DNA from: Alloprevotella rava
GTDB taxonomy: Bacteria > Bacteroidota > Bacteroidia > Bacteroidales > Bacteroidaceae
Reading direction: 5' to 3'
Assembly: GCF_014195585.1 (NCBI RefSeq)
Contig: NZ_JACICA010000002.1
Location: 248,001-312,000, forward strand
Length of the DNA stretch: 64,000 nt
The notes under the pieces were generated by a model. That model had not been told where the DNA came from and made no database searches. It saw nothing but the letters and a program-made list of their open reading frames with translations. Positions within the stretch are counted from its first letter, which is position 1; every line of letters starts with the position of its first letter. The position numbers and the translations under genes are program-made. This document shows, piece by piece, positions 1-8,201 of this stretch.

Positions 1-1284
1 GTTCGCTTTGGGCTCGGCTGCCTGCTCGTTTTTCTTTGCGGCTTTGGAGAAAAAGTCCTTTGCAGCGGTGAGATTGCCCTTTTCATAAGCCAACACACCG
101 AGGTTGTTCACCGCGCGGTAGTCAGTGGGGAAGAGTCGGTCAGCAGTGGTGTAGATATTCTCTTTTTCGGCTGGATCGTCCGCCAGTGTGGCAGCATAGA
201 GCAGTTCTTCGATGCTGAGTTTTGAAGCATCGGTCTGCAACTGCTGCTGTATCTCATCGTCGGTACGTCCCACAATCAGATAGTTGATAGTAAGGCGTGA
301 ACGGCGAAGTTCGGGCAATACCTCGTCAGCCAGTTCGCGGAAACCAGCAGATAGGTTCTTGATTTGCTGTTCGCGCTGTTCGGGGTCTTGATACATGGAG
401 AGCACGCGCAGAATCACCTCTTTGTCCTGAATGTTGCTCTGACTCACGAGTTCCTGGAAGCCTTCCCAGTCCTGCGCGGTATAACGGGAGTTAACCTCAC
501 CTTCGAGGTTTATTTTCTTCAGCTGGCTCTTCACATAACAACCTGAAGCGTCATCGCGACTCTGTGCCAACTTGGTGTTGAGTTTCTCACCGCCATCGGG
601 CGATGCGTAGGAACTCACCTCCACATTTTCCAATTCTAAGCGTTTGCCGTCGGCTTTGATGTTGCGGAGAGTCTGCACAAAGTCTTTCACAGAAGCCGAT
701 TGCAATTCGCTGGTGCGGATGCGAGCTTGCTGGATGAGGTACTTGATTTGTGCTTCCTGCTTTTGCTCGATGGTGTACTGGAACTTGTCCTCTCCCAGAG
801 CGGCATTGGCAGAAGCAGCGGTGCGACAGAGCAGTGTGCTGGTAGCCAGTACGCCGTCGGCAACTTTCACTTCGGGGATGTTCACCTTCTTCTTTCCAAC
901 AGTGGCATCAAACGTAACGTAGAGTTCGGAGCGCAGCATCTCGTCGCGGAAGGGGAATGTGGTGCGCAGGTTGTAGTTGCCGCCCAATAAGTACGAAATT
1001 TCTTGATGATTTCCTTGCACTTTCTCGCCCTGGAAAATATCGCCGGCACCCGTAGATTTCCCGCCTTGAAAACGCAATACGGGAGTAATCTTGACCACAG
1101 CGTTCTTTTTCATATACTTCTCAGGGAAACGCCCAGAGATGACCACAGGCACCTGATTATCCACAGCTTCGAGCGGTGAGGGTGCTACTGCAAAATTTTC
1201 AGAACTTAAAGACCCCATCTTGGAACAAGAAGTCAGGCCAACAGTGGCGGCCAGTGCCAGATAAACGAGAGGTTTGCTTTGCAT
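1..1284 (-). CDS. OmpA-like/TPR lipoprotein, C-terminus outside window
   Basis: The reading frame is open to the left window edge, so only the first 428 residues are seen. The N-terminus is a lipoprotein signal with a lipobox ending in LTSC (Cys20). Residues 40-150 look like beta-rich domain sequence. Residues 195-285 resemble an OmpA-type peptidoglycan-binding fold (SYASPDGGEKLNTKLAQSR, followed by a helix), and 387-420 form a TPR motif (NNLGVLAYEKGNLTAAKDFF). Such OmpA/TPR lipoproteins are common outer-membrane proteins in Bacteroidota and probably link outer membrane and cell wall; the exact role is unknown. The ATG at 1284 is preceded by a TATCTTTG -7-like box at 1314-1321. Transcription points away from lgt's terminator region. 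Confidence 0.8.
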   Translation of the reverse strand, partial: MQSKPLVYLALAATVGLTSCSKMGSLSSENFAVAPSPLEAVDNQVPVVISGRFPEKYMKKNAVVKITPVLRFQGGKSTGAGDIFQGEKVQGNHQEISYLLGGNYNLRTTFPFRDEMLRSELYVTFDATVGKKKVNIPEVKVADGVLATSTLLCRTAASANAALGEDKFQYTIEQKQEAQIKYLIQQARIRTSELQSASVKDFVQTLRNIKADGKRLELENVEVSSYASPDGGEKLNTKLAQSRDDASGCYVKSQLKKINLEGEVNSRYTAQDWEGFQELVSQSNIQDKEVILRVLSMYQDPEQREQQIKNLSAGFRELADEVLPELRRSRLTINYLIVGRTDDEIQQQLQTDASKLSIEELLYAATLADDPAEKENIYTTADRLFPTDYRAVNNLGVLAYEKGNLTAAKDFFSKAAKKNEQAAEPKAN

Positions 1285-1500
1285 GATTTTTCTATATTGG
1301 ATGTTGTACGCAGCAAAGATAATGATTTTTTTCGTTCGTTGTTCGCGATAAAGAACACCTACCACTGATTGCCGCAGTTTTCACGCGCTCAGACGGGATT
1401 ATACCACAGATTTCCACCCGCATTCTGCCCTTTGAAAGCAGGCATTTGCGCATCTTCGGCCTTATGCGCAGGATTGCTCCCCTTGAGCCGCTCAAAAATA

Positions 1501-1597
1501 CAATAAGGGCGTCGGCTGACGCAATAAGGATGTCAGCTGACGCAATAAGGAAGCCAGCCGACAGCCTTATTGTATTCACGGATAGCCTTATTCTGTT
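1501..1597. repeat. 21-bp-period AATAAGG/GTCAGCTGAC array, locus 1
   Basis: Five units of 21 bp. Three read CAATAAGG followed by a GTCRGCTGAC-like half, then the orientation flips and two read CCTTATT. The flip makes the array roughly palindromic. Downstream (about 1680-1735) a stretch with ttcaagccattctc resembles the flank of loci 5, 6 and 8. Confidence 0.85.
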
Positions 1598-1762
1598 CTG
1601 CTGCCTATGAGGACGACAAAGCGGCTTCCTTATTGTGCTAATCGGCTCTCCTTGCGTTCTTTCCGCCCGAAGTATCGCACGCTGGATTTCAAGCCATTCT
1701 CAGCGCGTTAGTTTTACGCTATTTCTTGACATCTCAAACGTTTCTCGACAAGACATAAAGAA

Positions 1763-1815
1763 ATCCATCCGCCAAAAGCGGACATCCCAAGAGGGCTGGC
1801 TTTTGGCGGATGGAT
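1763..1815 (-). terminator. Terminator-like hairpin after lgt
   Basis: A perfect 17-bp inverted repeat (atccatccgccaaaagc and its complement) encloses a 19-nt loop. Read on the minus strand it lies about 30 nt beyond the lgt stop and is followed by tttcttt, as expected of an intrinsic terminator. Confidence 0.75.
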
Positions 1816-1845
1816 GAGTAGGGGAGTGGGTGGATGAATCTGCGT

Positions 1846-2793
1846 TTAGAGTTTCTTCTGCGTGGGTTGTTCGCCCAACTTCTTACAGTATTTACCGCCC
1901 AACCAGCAATAGAGGCCGAGTACCACAAAGGGGATGCTCAACATCTGGCCTTGATTCAGTCCGATGGCCTCAACCATCGACAGCTCCCAAGGCTCTTGCA
2001 CTTCCTTGAGGAACTCTACGAAGAAACGGAAGGCGAAGATACACGTCAAGACCCAACCGAAGAAATAGCCCGTGCCGACCTTCGTTTTGTAGCATTTGTA
2101 GAGCCACAAACCGATGGGGAAGAGGAGCAGATAGAACAGGGCTTCGTAGAGCTGTCCCGGATGTCGCGCAAAATTTTCATGGTTCTGCACAAAGATAAAG
2201 CCCAGCGCAGAATCAGTGGGTTTGCCCACAATCTCGGAGTTCATCAAGTTACCCAAACGAATGAAGCAGGCAGTGATGGGCGTGGCTATGGCGATGTTGT
2301 CGAGCACGCGCATCAGATTCACTTTGTACTTTCTCACGTAGAACCAAAGGGCTATCATGAGGCCCAGAGTACCGCCGTGGCTCGCTAAACCTGCGTAGCC
2401 CGTAAACTTCCAACTGCCATCGGCAAGGTGCTTCATGGGGAGAAACATTTCGAGGGGGTTAGCCATGAAATAAGCCCGCTCATAGAAGAGGCAGTGGCCC
2501 AGGCGCGCGCCCAATAATATACCTACGAAACAATAGATGAAGAGGGGGTCAAACTTTTCATCGGGCAGGCGTTGGTCCTTATAGAGCCACATAACGACCA
2601 GATAGGACAAGGCGATACCTACGACCCACATGATGGCGTACCACACAATGGGGTGACCGAACACAGTGAAGGCCACCTTGTCCGGATTCCAGACGATGGA
2701 CAACAGGGCCGCACTGTCGAATCCTTTCCCAAAGGAAAGCGGAGCTACAAGGGCTTGCAGCTGCACGAGAATATGGGATAAAAAATGAATCAT
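1846..2793 (-). CDS. lgt: Prolipoprotein diacylglyceryl transferase (Lgt)
   Basis: Inner-membrane enzyme that moves diacylglycerol from phosphatidylglycerol to the lipobox cysteine of prolipoproteins, the first step of lipoprotein maturation. The 315-residue product has about seven hydrophobic segments and the family signatures: GLASHGG (135-141, holding the essential His) and FIRLGNLMNSEIVG (177-190). Typical family members begin near the WNPD segment (35-38), so the ATG at 2793 gives about 28 extra N-terminal residues; an internal TTG start at about residue 31 is an alternative. It lies 86 bp downstream of ychF on the same strand and may be cotranscribed with it. Many lipoproteins in this window would be its substrates. 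Confidence 0.96.
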   Translation of the reverse strand: MIHFLSHILVQLQALVAPLSFGKGFDSAALLSIVWNPDKVAFTVFGHPIVWYAIMWVVGIALSYLVVMWLYKDQRLPDEKFDPLFIYCFVGILLGARLGHCLFYERAYFMANPLEMFLPMKHLADGSWKFTGYAGLASHGGTLGLMIALWFYVRKYKVNLMRVLDNIAIATPITACFIRLGNLMNSEIVGKPTDSALGFIFVQNHENFARHPGQLYEALFYLLLFPIGLWLYKCYKTKVGTGYFFGWVLTCIFAFRFFVEFLKEVQEPWELSMVEAIGLNQGQMLSIPFVVLGLYCWLGGKYCKKLGEQPTQKKL

Positions 2794-2879
2794 AATGAGA
2801 TGATTTTAAGGGGAAGGGATGTGTTGAAAAAAAGACAAGTCGCACTGGCCGACCAGAGCAACTTGTCCGAAAATATCTT

Positions 2880-3983
2880 TTATACGTTGAAGCGGAAATA
2901 AACGATGTCGCCGTCTTGCATAACATACTCCTTACCTTCGATATGGAGCTTGCCAGCTTCGCGCACACCTGCTTCCGAACCGTAGCTGATGTAGTCGTCG
3001 TACTTAATGATCTCGGCACGGATAAAGCCACGCTCGAAATCAGTGTGTATAACACCGGCGCACTGCGGAGCTTTCCAACCCTTGTGGAAAGTCCAGGCTT
3101 TCACTTCCATCTCGCCTGCGGTGATGAACGTTTCCAACTGTAGCATTTTGTAGGCAGCTTTGATGAGTCGGTTCACGCCTGACTCTTCCAAACCGGCCTC
3201 TTGCAAAAATTCTTGGCGTTCCTCGTAAGTTTCGAGTTCTGCAATGTCGGCTTCAGTCTGAGCCGCCACCACGAGGATTTCTGCCTCCTCTTCCTTGACA
3301 GCTTCGCGCACCTGTTCCACGTAAGCATTGCCGCTGGCAGCACTTCCTTCGTCGACGTTGCAAACATAAAGCACGGGCTTGGAGGTCAGCAGAAAGAGAT
3401 TGCGAGCTGCCTGCTGTTCTTCCTTAGATTCGAAGCTAACGGCGCGGGCATTCTTGCCTTGCTCGAGCACTTCCTTGTAGGCCTTCAGCACATTATATTC
3501 AATCTTGGCGTCCTTGTTTCCGCCGATCGTTGCGAGCTTCTCCACCTTCGGCAGGCGGCTTTCAACGGTCTCCAAGTCCTTGAGCTGTAGCTCCGTGTCA
3601 ATGACAGCCTTGTCTCTCACAGGGTCGACGGTGCCGTCAACATGGACAACGTTGTCGTCGTCAAAGCAACGGAGCACGTGGATAATGGCGTCGGTCTCTC
3701 GGATATTGCCAAGAAACTGATTACCTAAACCTTCGCCCTTTGAAGCCCCTTTAACCAAGCCCGCAATATCGACAATCTCCACCGTAGTAGGGACAATGCG
3801 GCCGGGATGGACTATTTCGGCCAACTTATTAAGGCGTTCGTCGGGCACAGTTATGACGCCGACATTTGGCTCTATCGTGCAGAATGGGAAGTTTGCGCTC
3901 TGAGCCTTTGCATTACTCAGGCAGTTGAATAACGTTGATTTACCCACGTTTGGTAAGCCAACGATACCACATTGTAAACTCAT
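2880..3983 (-). CDS. ychF: Redox-regulated ATPase YchF (OLA1 family)
   Basis: Cytoplasmic P-loop NTPase of the Obg-related YchF/OLA1 family, which binds ATP rather than GTP and associates with ribosomes. The 367 residues match the usual length. Visible motifs are the P-loop GLPNVGKS (9-16), the G3 motif DIAG (72-75), a glycine-rich switch region (KGASKGEGLG, 78-87), and NVDE at 209-212, the NxxE replacement for NKxD that marks YchF. The last roughly 85 residues form the TGS-like domain (WTFHKGWKAPQCAGVIHTDFE). It precedes lgt and is separated from the btuG terminator upstream by about 95 bp. Confidence 0.97.
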   Translation of the reverse strand: MSLQCGIVGLPNVGKSTLFNCLSNAKAQSANFPFCTIEPNVGVITVPDERLNKLAEIVHPGRIVPTTVEIVDIAGLVKGASKGEGLGNQFLGNIRETDAIIHVLRCFDDDNVVHVDGTVDPVRDKAVIDTELQLKDLETVESRLPKVEKLATIGGNKDAKIEYNVLKAYKEVLEQGKNARAVSFESKEEQQAARNLFLLTSKPVLYVCNVDEGSAASGNAYVEQVREAVKEEEAEILVVAAQTEADIAELETYEERQEFLQEAGLEESGVNRLIKAAYKMLQLETFITAGEMEVKAWTFHKGWKAPQCAGVIHTDFERGFIRAEIIKYDDYISYGSEAGVREAGKLHIEGKEYVMQDGDIVYFRFNV

Positions 3984-4078
3984 ATTGTCTTATTTCATTA
4001 TATTTTCAGCCGCGAAGTTAGTAATTATTCGGTGAAATAAGGCATTTGGACATGGCCCTCATAAGGTTACAAACAAAA

Positions 4079-4169
4079 AGCCCCCTCCATTTCCGCCGTA
4101 AAAAGGAGTGCCCGATTACCAAAATAAGGAATCCGAGCACTCCCTTTATTAGGGGAAATGGAGGGGGCT
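4079..4169 (-). terminator. Terminator of btuB-btuG operon; GC-hairpin repeat module
   Basis: A 16-bp perfect inverted repeat (agccccctccatttcc at 4079-4094 with its complement at 4154-4169) encloses a second pair of near-complementary halves. On the minus strand it is followed by ctttttgtttg, a good intrinsic-terminator tail, 11 bp after the btuG stop. The same GC-rich module recurs elsewhere in the window. Confidence 0.8.
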
Positions 4170-4179
4170 TTCTATATTT

Positions 4180-5295
4180 TTAGATTACCATTGTCACATA
4201 AGAAATGGGGAAGATAACAGAGTAAGGATGTATACCTACGTTGAGCTTCTTCAAGAAAGAACCTTCGCTACTATAGATGTAAACGAAACCAGGTTTATTA
4301 AAGCCTTTGCCATCTGGGTCGGAAGTAACGATAACATATTTCTCGTTGAGATCCGTAAAGAGACCCGTGGGAGCCGGAGCCATCTCGCGCTCCTCAAAGT
4401 GGTTATTTGAATCCTCTTTTAAGGTAGAGCCATTGAAAATCTTAACCTTTGTTTTCACTTCTCCCGTACTCCAATTGGTCTGTGAATCGAAAACATAGAG
4501 CAGATTACGCAAACAAACGATATGATTACCAGCTGCCACCTTATCTACCTTGTCTGATTTGGAAATACGTTGTACTTCAGGCGCAATAGTACCATAGTTA
4601 CCCATACATACTACGAATACGTTGCCAGCATTATCCACATCCATGCGGCCAGGGTTTATGCCAACAGGGATGTCCTTTGTTTTCTTGAAAGTCTGAAGGT
4701 CAATCTTTGCCACCTTCTTTCCGTTTGCATATCCGTTTGCAGAATTATAACCGTCGGATATAGAAGCGTACAAATGCTTATTAGCTACGACAAGACAGGC
4801 AGGATTTGGACCTACTTTAATAGAGTCCTTTGCATAGGTTGCAGTATCAATACGAGTAACAAAACCATTATTGTTGGCCACATAAATGTTCTTGCCATCA
4901 GTAGTTACCCATTCCGGCTCAGTTGTTGAGACAGACGCAATGATTTTCTTAGTGGAGGGATTGAGCACCCAAACCAAGTTACTTGCATAAACCGAAACGT
5001 AGAGTTTAGAACCACACATTACACCGTTCTGAGGCGAATCGCCGAGACTTTGTCCATTGGCAGCCTTGAACACACTTGATGTAAGCGTTCCTTCCCAAAA
5101 GTTGTTTGCAGTGTTTCCCAACTCTAAACGATCCAATGTACCTTCTACACCTCCGTAGTAGTTACCCTGGTTGAGAACAATCATTTCCTTCTGAACCGGA
5201 ACTACGTACTTTTTAGGATCTTCATTGTCGGAACAAGAGGCCAATGTAATACCAGCCAACAGCGAGAGGGCTGCAATTTTGAATGTTTTCTTCAT
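4180..5295 (-). CDS. btuG: BtuG-like surface cobalamin-binding lipoprotein (YncE/DUF5074-type beta-propeller)
   Basis: Predicted surface lipoprotein of 371 residues: signal peptide with lipobox LASC (Cys21), then repeated blade motifs typical of a seven-bladed propeller, e.g. GKNIYVANNNGFVTRIDT and NKHLYASISDG. In Bacteroides thetaiotaomicron BtuG is a lipoprotein propeller that captures B12 with very high affinity and caps BtuB. Here the gene starts 39 bp after the btuB stop, and both lie downstream of a cobalamin riboswitch, which strongly supports the assignment. Fold and operon context are what I see; B12 binding is inferred from the family. A strong terminator follows. Confidence 0.82.
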   Translation of the reverse strand: MKKTFKIAALSLLAGITLASCSDNEDPKKYVVPVQKEMIVLNQGNYYGGVEGTLDRLELGNTANNFWEGTLTSSVFKAANGQSLGDSPQNGVMCGSKLYVSVYASNLVWVLNPSTKKIIASVSTTEPEWVTTDGKNIYVANNNGFVTRIDTATYAKDSIKVGPNPACLVVANKHLYASISDGYNSANGYANGKKVAKIDLQTFKKTKDIPVGINPGRMDVDNAGNVFVVCMGNYGTIAPEVQRISKSDKVDKVAAGNHIVCLRNLLYVFDSQTNWSTGEVKTKVKIFNGSTLKEDSNNHFEEREMAPAPTGLFTDLNEKYVIVTSDPDGKGFNKPGFVYIYSSEGSFLKKLNVGIHPYSVIFPISYVTMVI

Positions 5296-5334
5296 AACTT
5301 TATGTAATAATATTAAGTTGATTTCTCTGAAGCA

Positions 5335-7320
5335 TCACCACCGCAGCAGCGCCGAGAAGCGATAGGCTCGCCCTGGCATTGGATAGCGACGGATAACTTC
5401 GTATTGATAATTAAAAAGGTTGGTCAAATCAGCACGTGCCTCCAACTGGAAACTACGAAAGCGGAAAGTGCGGTAAAGTCCGATATTGACATCAGCATAA
5501 GCCGGCACGCTGGTGGTGACAGTATGCTCGTTGGTAGCCCAACGTTTGGCGGCAGCGGTCAGACTCACAACGGCATTGACCCAAGGGTTTTCCCACGCCA
5601 TAGATACCGCGCCGGAATGAAGCGGCGTATAGGCCAGTTGCTTACCATAGTCCTCCGACTTTTTATCTGTACGATCCGTGACACGCTGATAAGTGTAAGT
5701 ACCATTGCCTATGAGCTGTTGCCCATTGCGCAGCGTCCACGTGCTTTGCAAAGCCACATCCATCCCCGCAGCCCTCACCTTGCCGAGATTGACTGTGCGC
5801 CAAACGAAGAGGTTGTAGGGAATGCTGGAGATTTTGTCCCACACGCGGTTCGCATACCCATCGGCAGTGAGCTGCACCTGCCAGCGAGCGGACGGCATCC
5901 CTGCGAAGGTGACGCCTGCGCCCAACTGCTGGGTGCGTTCGGGCTTCAAGTGGGTATTTCCGAGGTGGTAATAATAGTTTTCCGTAAAGGTGGGCACACG
6001 GAAGTATTCTTTATAGTGCGCTCTCACAAACAAGTGAGCGCGCTGATCAGACAGCAGTTTCCACGAAGCCGAGAGGCTCGGCGAGAGTTGGCTGGCATTC
6101 TTTGCCGCCTCTGTTCCTGCTGTAGCGTGGTTGCGGAAGATGGAGCTTACAAGGCGTCCCGTCAGCTCGAAACGGCGGGGAGCGTAGCGCAGTGTCATAC
6201 TTGTGAGCCAAGAAGTGCGCCACACGTCGTTGTCAACTTTGAGATTGGAGGTCAAATCATTACGAAACCAATCTGTGGCCACTGCTGCTGTGAGCGCTTG
6301 CCAAGTATATGAAGCTCCTGCTGAAGCATAGATTTCGTTTTGTTTATAGCGTTGGTCGAGACGTCCACCGGGGTATCGCCCAGCAATATCAAGGTATTTG
6401 CTTTCTCGCCAATCCGCTTTGCCAGCTCCGAAGAAATTCCAGCGGCCATACTGCTGTTCCCACTTCAACTGCGCAAAAGCATTCTGCTCTGTGAGGTGTT
6501 CGTTGTTGCCACTGACATAGAGCGTGACAGGCCCCGGAAGATAACGATGATTCGTAACGTAAAACACTTTCCCCGAAAGCTGTCCGCGCTGCAAAAGGTG
6601 GTGGACATTGGCTTCCAGCGTCCAGTCGTTCATCTGTGAATTCAAGCGTTTCTCACGATGCGTGGCCACACCGTTTTTCACCGTGAAGGGATAGGCGTTA
6701 TTACCATGATAGTAGTCGGCACTGACATTGACGCCCGTGCATCCGTTCCAATTTTGGGAAAGCAGCACACTCGGATTCCAAACTCCAAAACTTCCGTGGC
6801 GGAGGGCCACTGCGCCGTGCATACCTCGGTTCTGCGCATTGGGTTGCCAAGAGCGGAGCACGACTGTTGCCGCTCCCAACTGCCGCACAGGCACAAGGAG
6901 GCTGCCTTCATCGGCCGTGTGAAGCTCAACTCCCGCCAAACGGTCGAGAGAAAAGCGTCCTAAATCGATTTGTCCCTGCTGGGCATTGGAAACCGTCACC
7001 CCGTCGTAGACCACTGCCGTGTGCTGTGCGCCAAGTCCGCGCACGCTCACAGTTTTCAAGCCGCCCGCTCCGCCATAGTCGCGCAAATTGACTCCCGCAA
7101 AGCGGCGCAGCGCATCAGCAGTAGATGTGACACCCATACGCCGGATGCTCGCCGTGTCAAGTTTCTGCACCGGAGCAGCCGAAGCCACAGAGGCATCGGC
7201 CCGAACGCCTAAGACTTCAGCGGACGAGAGATGGCGATCTTTCCGACTTTGCGCCGTGAGCACAAAAGGCAGAAAGGCAAGCGCCAAAAGACGAAGACGA
7301 AAAGGAAACTTATTTCCCAA
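5335..7320 (-). CDS. btuB: TonB-dependent outer-membrane cobalamin receptor BtuB
   Basis: 661-residue outer-membrane transporter: signal peptide ending near LTAQS, plug domain (about 50-150, with SVRGLGAQHTAVVYDGV), then a 22-strand-type barrel ending in an aromatic-rich C-terminus (YRFSALLRW). The start is a TTG at 7320: an in-frame TAA lies 18 bp upstream, and no ATG or GTG lies between that TAA and the signal peptide. The cobalamin riboswitch about 76 nt upstream indicates that B12 or a related corrinoid is the ligand and that expression falls when B12 is plentiful. The btuG-like partner follows in the same operon. Confidence 0.92.
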   Translation of the reverse strand: MGNKFPFRLRLLALAFLPFVLTAQSRKDRHLSSAEVLGVRADASVASAAPVQKLDTASIRRMGVTSTADALRRFAGVNLRDYGGAGGLKTVSVRGLGAQHTAVVYDGVTVSNAQQGQIDLGRFSLDRLAGVELHTADEGSLLVPVRQLGAATVVLRSWQPNAQNRGMHGAVALRHGSFGVWNPSVLLSQNWNGCTGVNVSADYYHGNNAYPFTVKNGVATHREKRLNSQMNDWTLEANVHHLLQRGQLSGKVFYVTNHRYLPGPVTLYVSGNNEHLTEQNAFAQLKWEQQYGRWNFFGAGKADWRESKYLDIAGRYPGGRLDQRYKQNEIYASAGASYTWQALTAAVATDWFRNDLTSNLKVDNDVWRTSWLTSMTLRYAPRRFELTGRLVSSIFRNHATAGTEAAKNASQLSPSLSASWKLLSDQRAHLFVRAHYKEYFRVPTFTENYYYHLGNTHLKPERTQQLGAGVTFAGMPSARWQVQLTADGYANRVWDKISSIPYNLFVWRTVNLGKVRAAGMDVALQSTWTLRNGQQLIGNGTYTYQRVTDRTDKKSEDYGKQLAYTPLHSGAVSMAWENPWVNAVVSLTAAAKRWATNEHTVTTSVPAYADVNIGLYRTFRFRSFQLEARADLTNLFNYQYEVIRRYPMPGRAYRFSALLRW

Positions 7321-7396
7321 TTCTGCGAGTAGTAGTTATGCTATGTTTCACTGCAGCTGTCCCTCCTCGGGGAGCAGATGCAACAACGACGAATAC
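7321..7396 (-). promoter_or_regulatory. Leader between riboswitch and btuB
   Basis: The 76 nt contain CTCCCCGAGGAG and CAGCTGCAG, self-complementary stretches that could form the expression platform. I cannot decide from sequence whether control is by termination or by hiding the start site. Confidence 0.45.
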
Positions 7397-7570
7397 GGCA
7401 GGTCTTCTGACTTACCTCTATGTGCCTCGTCTTCCCGAATAAATTTTACAACTTATGCAGTGACGCGTGTTGAGACACACAAGAAAGAGGATTACAGCAA
7501 CGGGACTGTACGGGACTCTCACCCGTTTCCCTTTTGAGCTCTTCTCTTTATGAGCACCGTTATGCCTGCG
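7397..7570 (-). ncRNA. Cobalamin riboswitch (AdoCbl/B12 class)
   Basis: Read on the minus strand it shows the class hallmarks in order: a GGGAAACGGGTGAGAGTCCC core, GCTGTAATCC, and the terminal GTCAGAAGACCTGCC. Closing stem P1 pairs GCAGG at the 5' end with CCTGC at the 3' end. It lies directly upstream of btuB and controls the btuB-btuG operon. Confidence 0.95.
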
Positions 7571-7672
7571 AATGTACAAAGAAATTAAGAAAGATGAAAA
7601 TTTTATATAAAAGAACAAAGAAAGGGAGAGCCCCCTCCTTCTTGCTCACAAGGGGAGAGTGCTCGGCTTTGG

Positions 7673-7728
7673 CTCTCGGACGGGTCGGACAAGTCGGACG
7701 GGTCAGACCAGTCCGATCTGTCCGAGAA
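7673..7728. repeat. 10-bp-period TCGGAC/GTCCGA array
   Basis: Five decamer-spaced units (TCGGACGGG, TCGGACAAG, TCGGACGGG, TCAGACCAG, TCCGATCTG) end in TCCGAG. The array can fold back, because it begins with CTCGGAC and ends with GTCCGAG. It forms part of composite element A. Confidence 0.75.
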
Positions 7729-7879
7729 CCAATACTGATTCGTGCTCCTTCGCTCCTTTCGTGCTTCTTCGTGGGCTTAAAACATCAACAGATTTCTTAC
7801 TTTTCCCCTCCCACAAACGCCTCAAAATCGAGCACGAAAGGGAGAGGGCGAAGAAAGCAACCTTTCTGTGCGCCGATTT

Positions 7880-7949
7880 CCTTATTGCATCCGCCGGCAC
7901 AATAAGGCTGTCGGCCGACAGAATAAGGAAACCAGCGGATACAATAAGG
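7880..7949. repeat. 21-bp-period array, locus 2
   Basis: One CCTTATT unit is followed by three AATAAGG units at exact 21-bp spacing, separated by GTCGGCCGAC-like palindromic cores. It is the inverted equivalent of locus 4. Confidence 0.85.
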
Positions 7950-8172
7950 AAAAAGACGAAGAGGGTAAAGAAACTTTTCACCAAAAACACACGAAGAGAG
8001 AGATTTCCTTATAAAGTCTGCGCCACTTGCAGGATTTCGCACGACTTTTCCCTTCCAAGGAAGCAAAAAAGGCTCGCAAAATTCCGCAGATGGCGCAGAA
8101 GGGAGATTTTCTCAAGGTTTTAGAGAAACTGCTCCTGTCAAATTTTCAGAATGTTTTAGAAGTTATCGGATA

Positions 8173-8196
8173 AGTCCGACCAGTCTGACCCTTCGG
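8173..8196. repeat. Short TCCGAC decamer cluster
   Basis: GTCCGACCAG followed by TCTGACCCTTCGGA, two degenerate units of the decamer family just beyond the ispG stop. It may also act as weak hairpin sequence for ispG transcript ends. Confidence 0.45.
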
Positions 8197-8201
8197 AAAG
8201 G

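Larger units (their letters stand above)
1285..1845. other. Gene-free interval with 21-bp repeat array and lgt terminator
   Basis: No convincing gene. It holds a possible promoter for the leftmost gene (TATCTTTG on the minus strand at 1314-1321), a 21-bp-period repeat array (1501-1597), and a strong hairpin (1763-1815). Short open frames crossing the array only reflect the repeat period being a multiple of three. Confidence 0.7.
7628..8118 (-). repeat. Composite intergenic element type A, copy 1
   Basis: About 490 bp, matching 22842-23331 in inverted orientation over nearly its full length, and partly 54690-55160. Read on the minus strand it has a left segment with ctgcgccatctgcgg and its near-complement gcaagtggcgcag, the 21-bp array, a spacer containing gcccacgaagaagcacgaaa, the TCCGAC decamer array, and a GC-rich hairpin (7628-7668). 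It occupies the gap between the btuB riboswitch and ispG. No gene is credible here. Confidence 0.85.
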
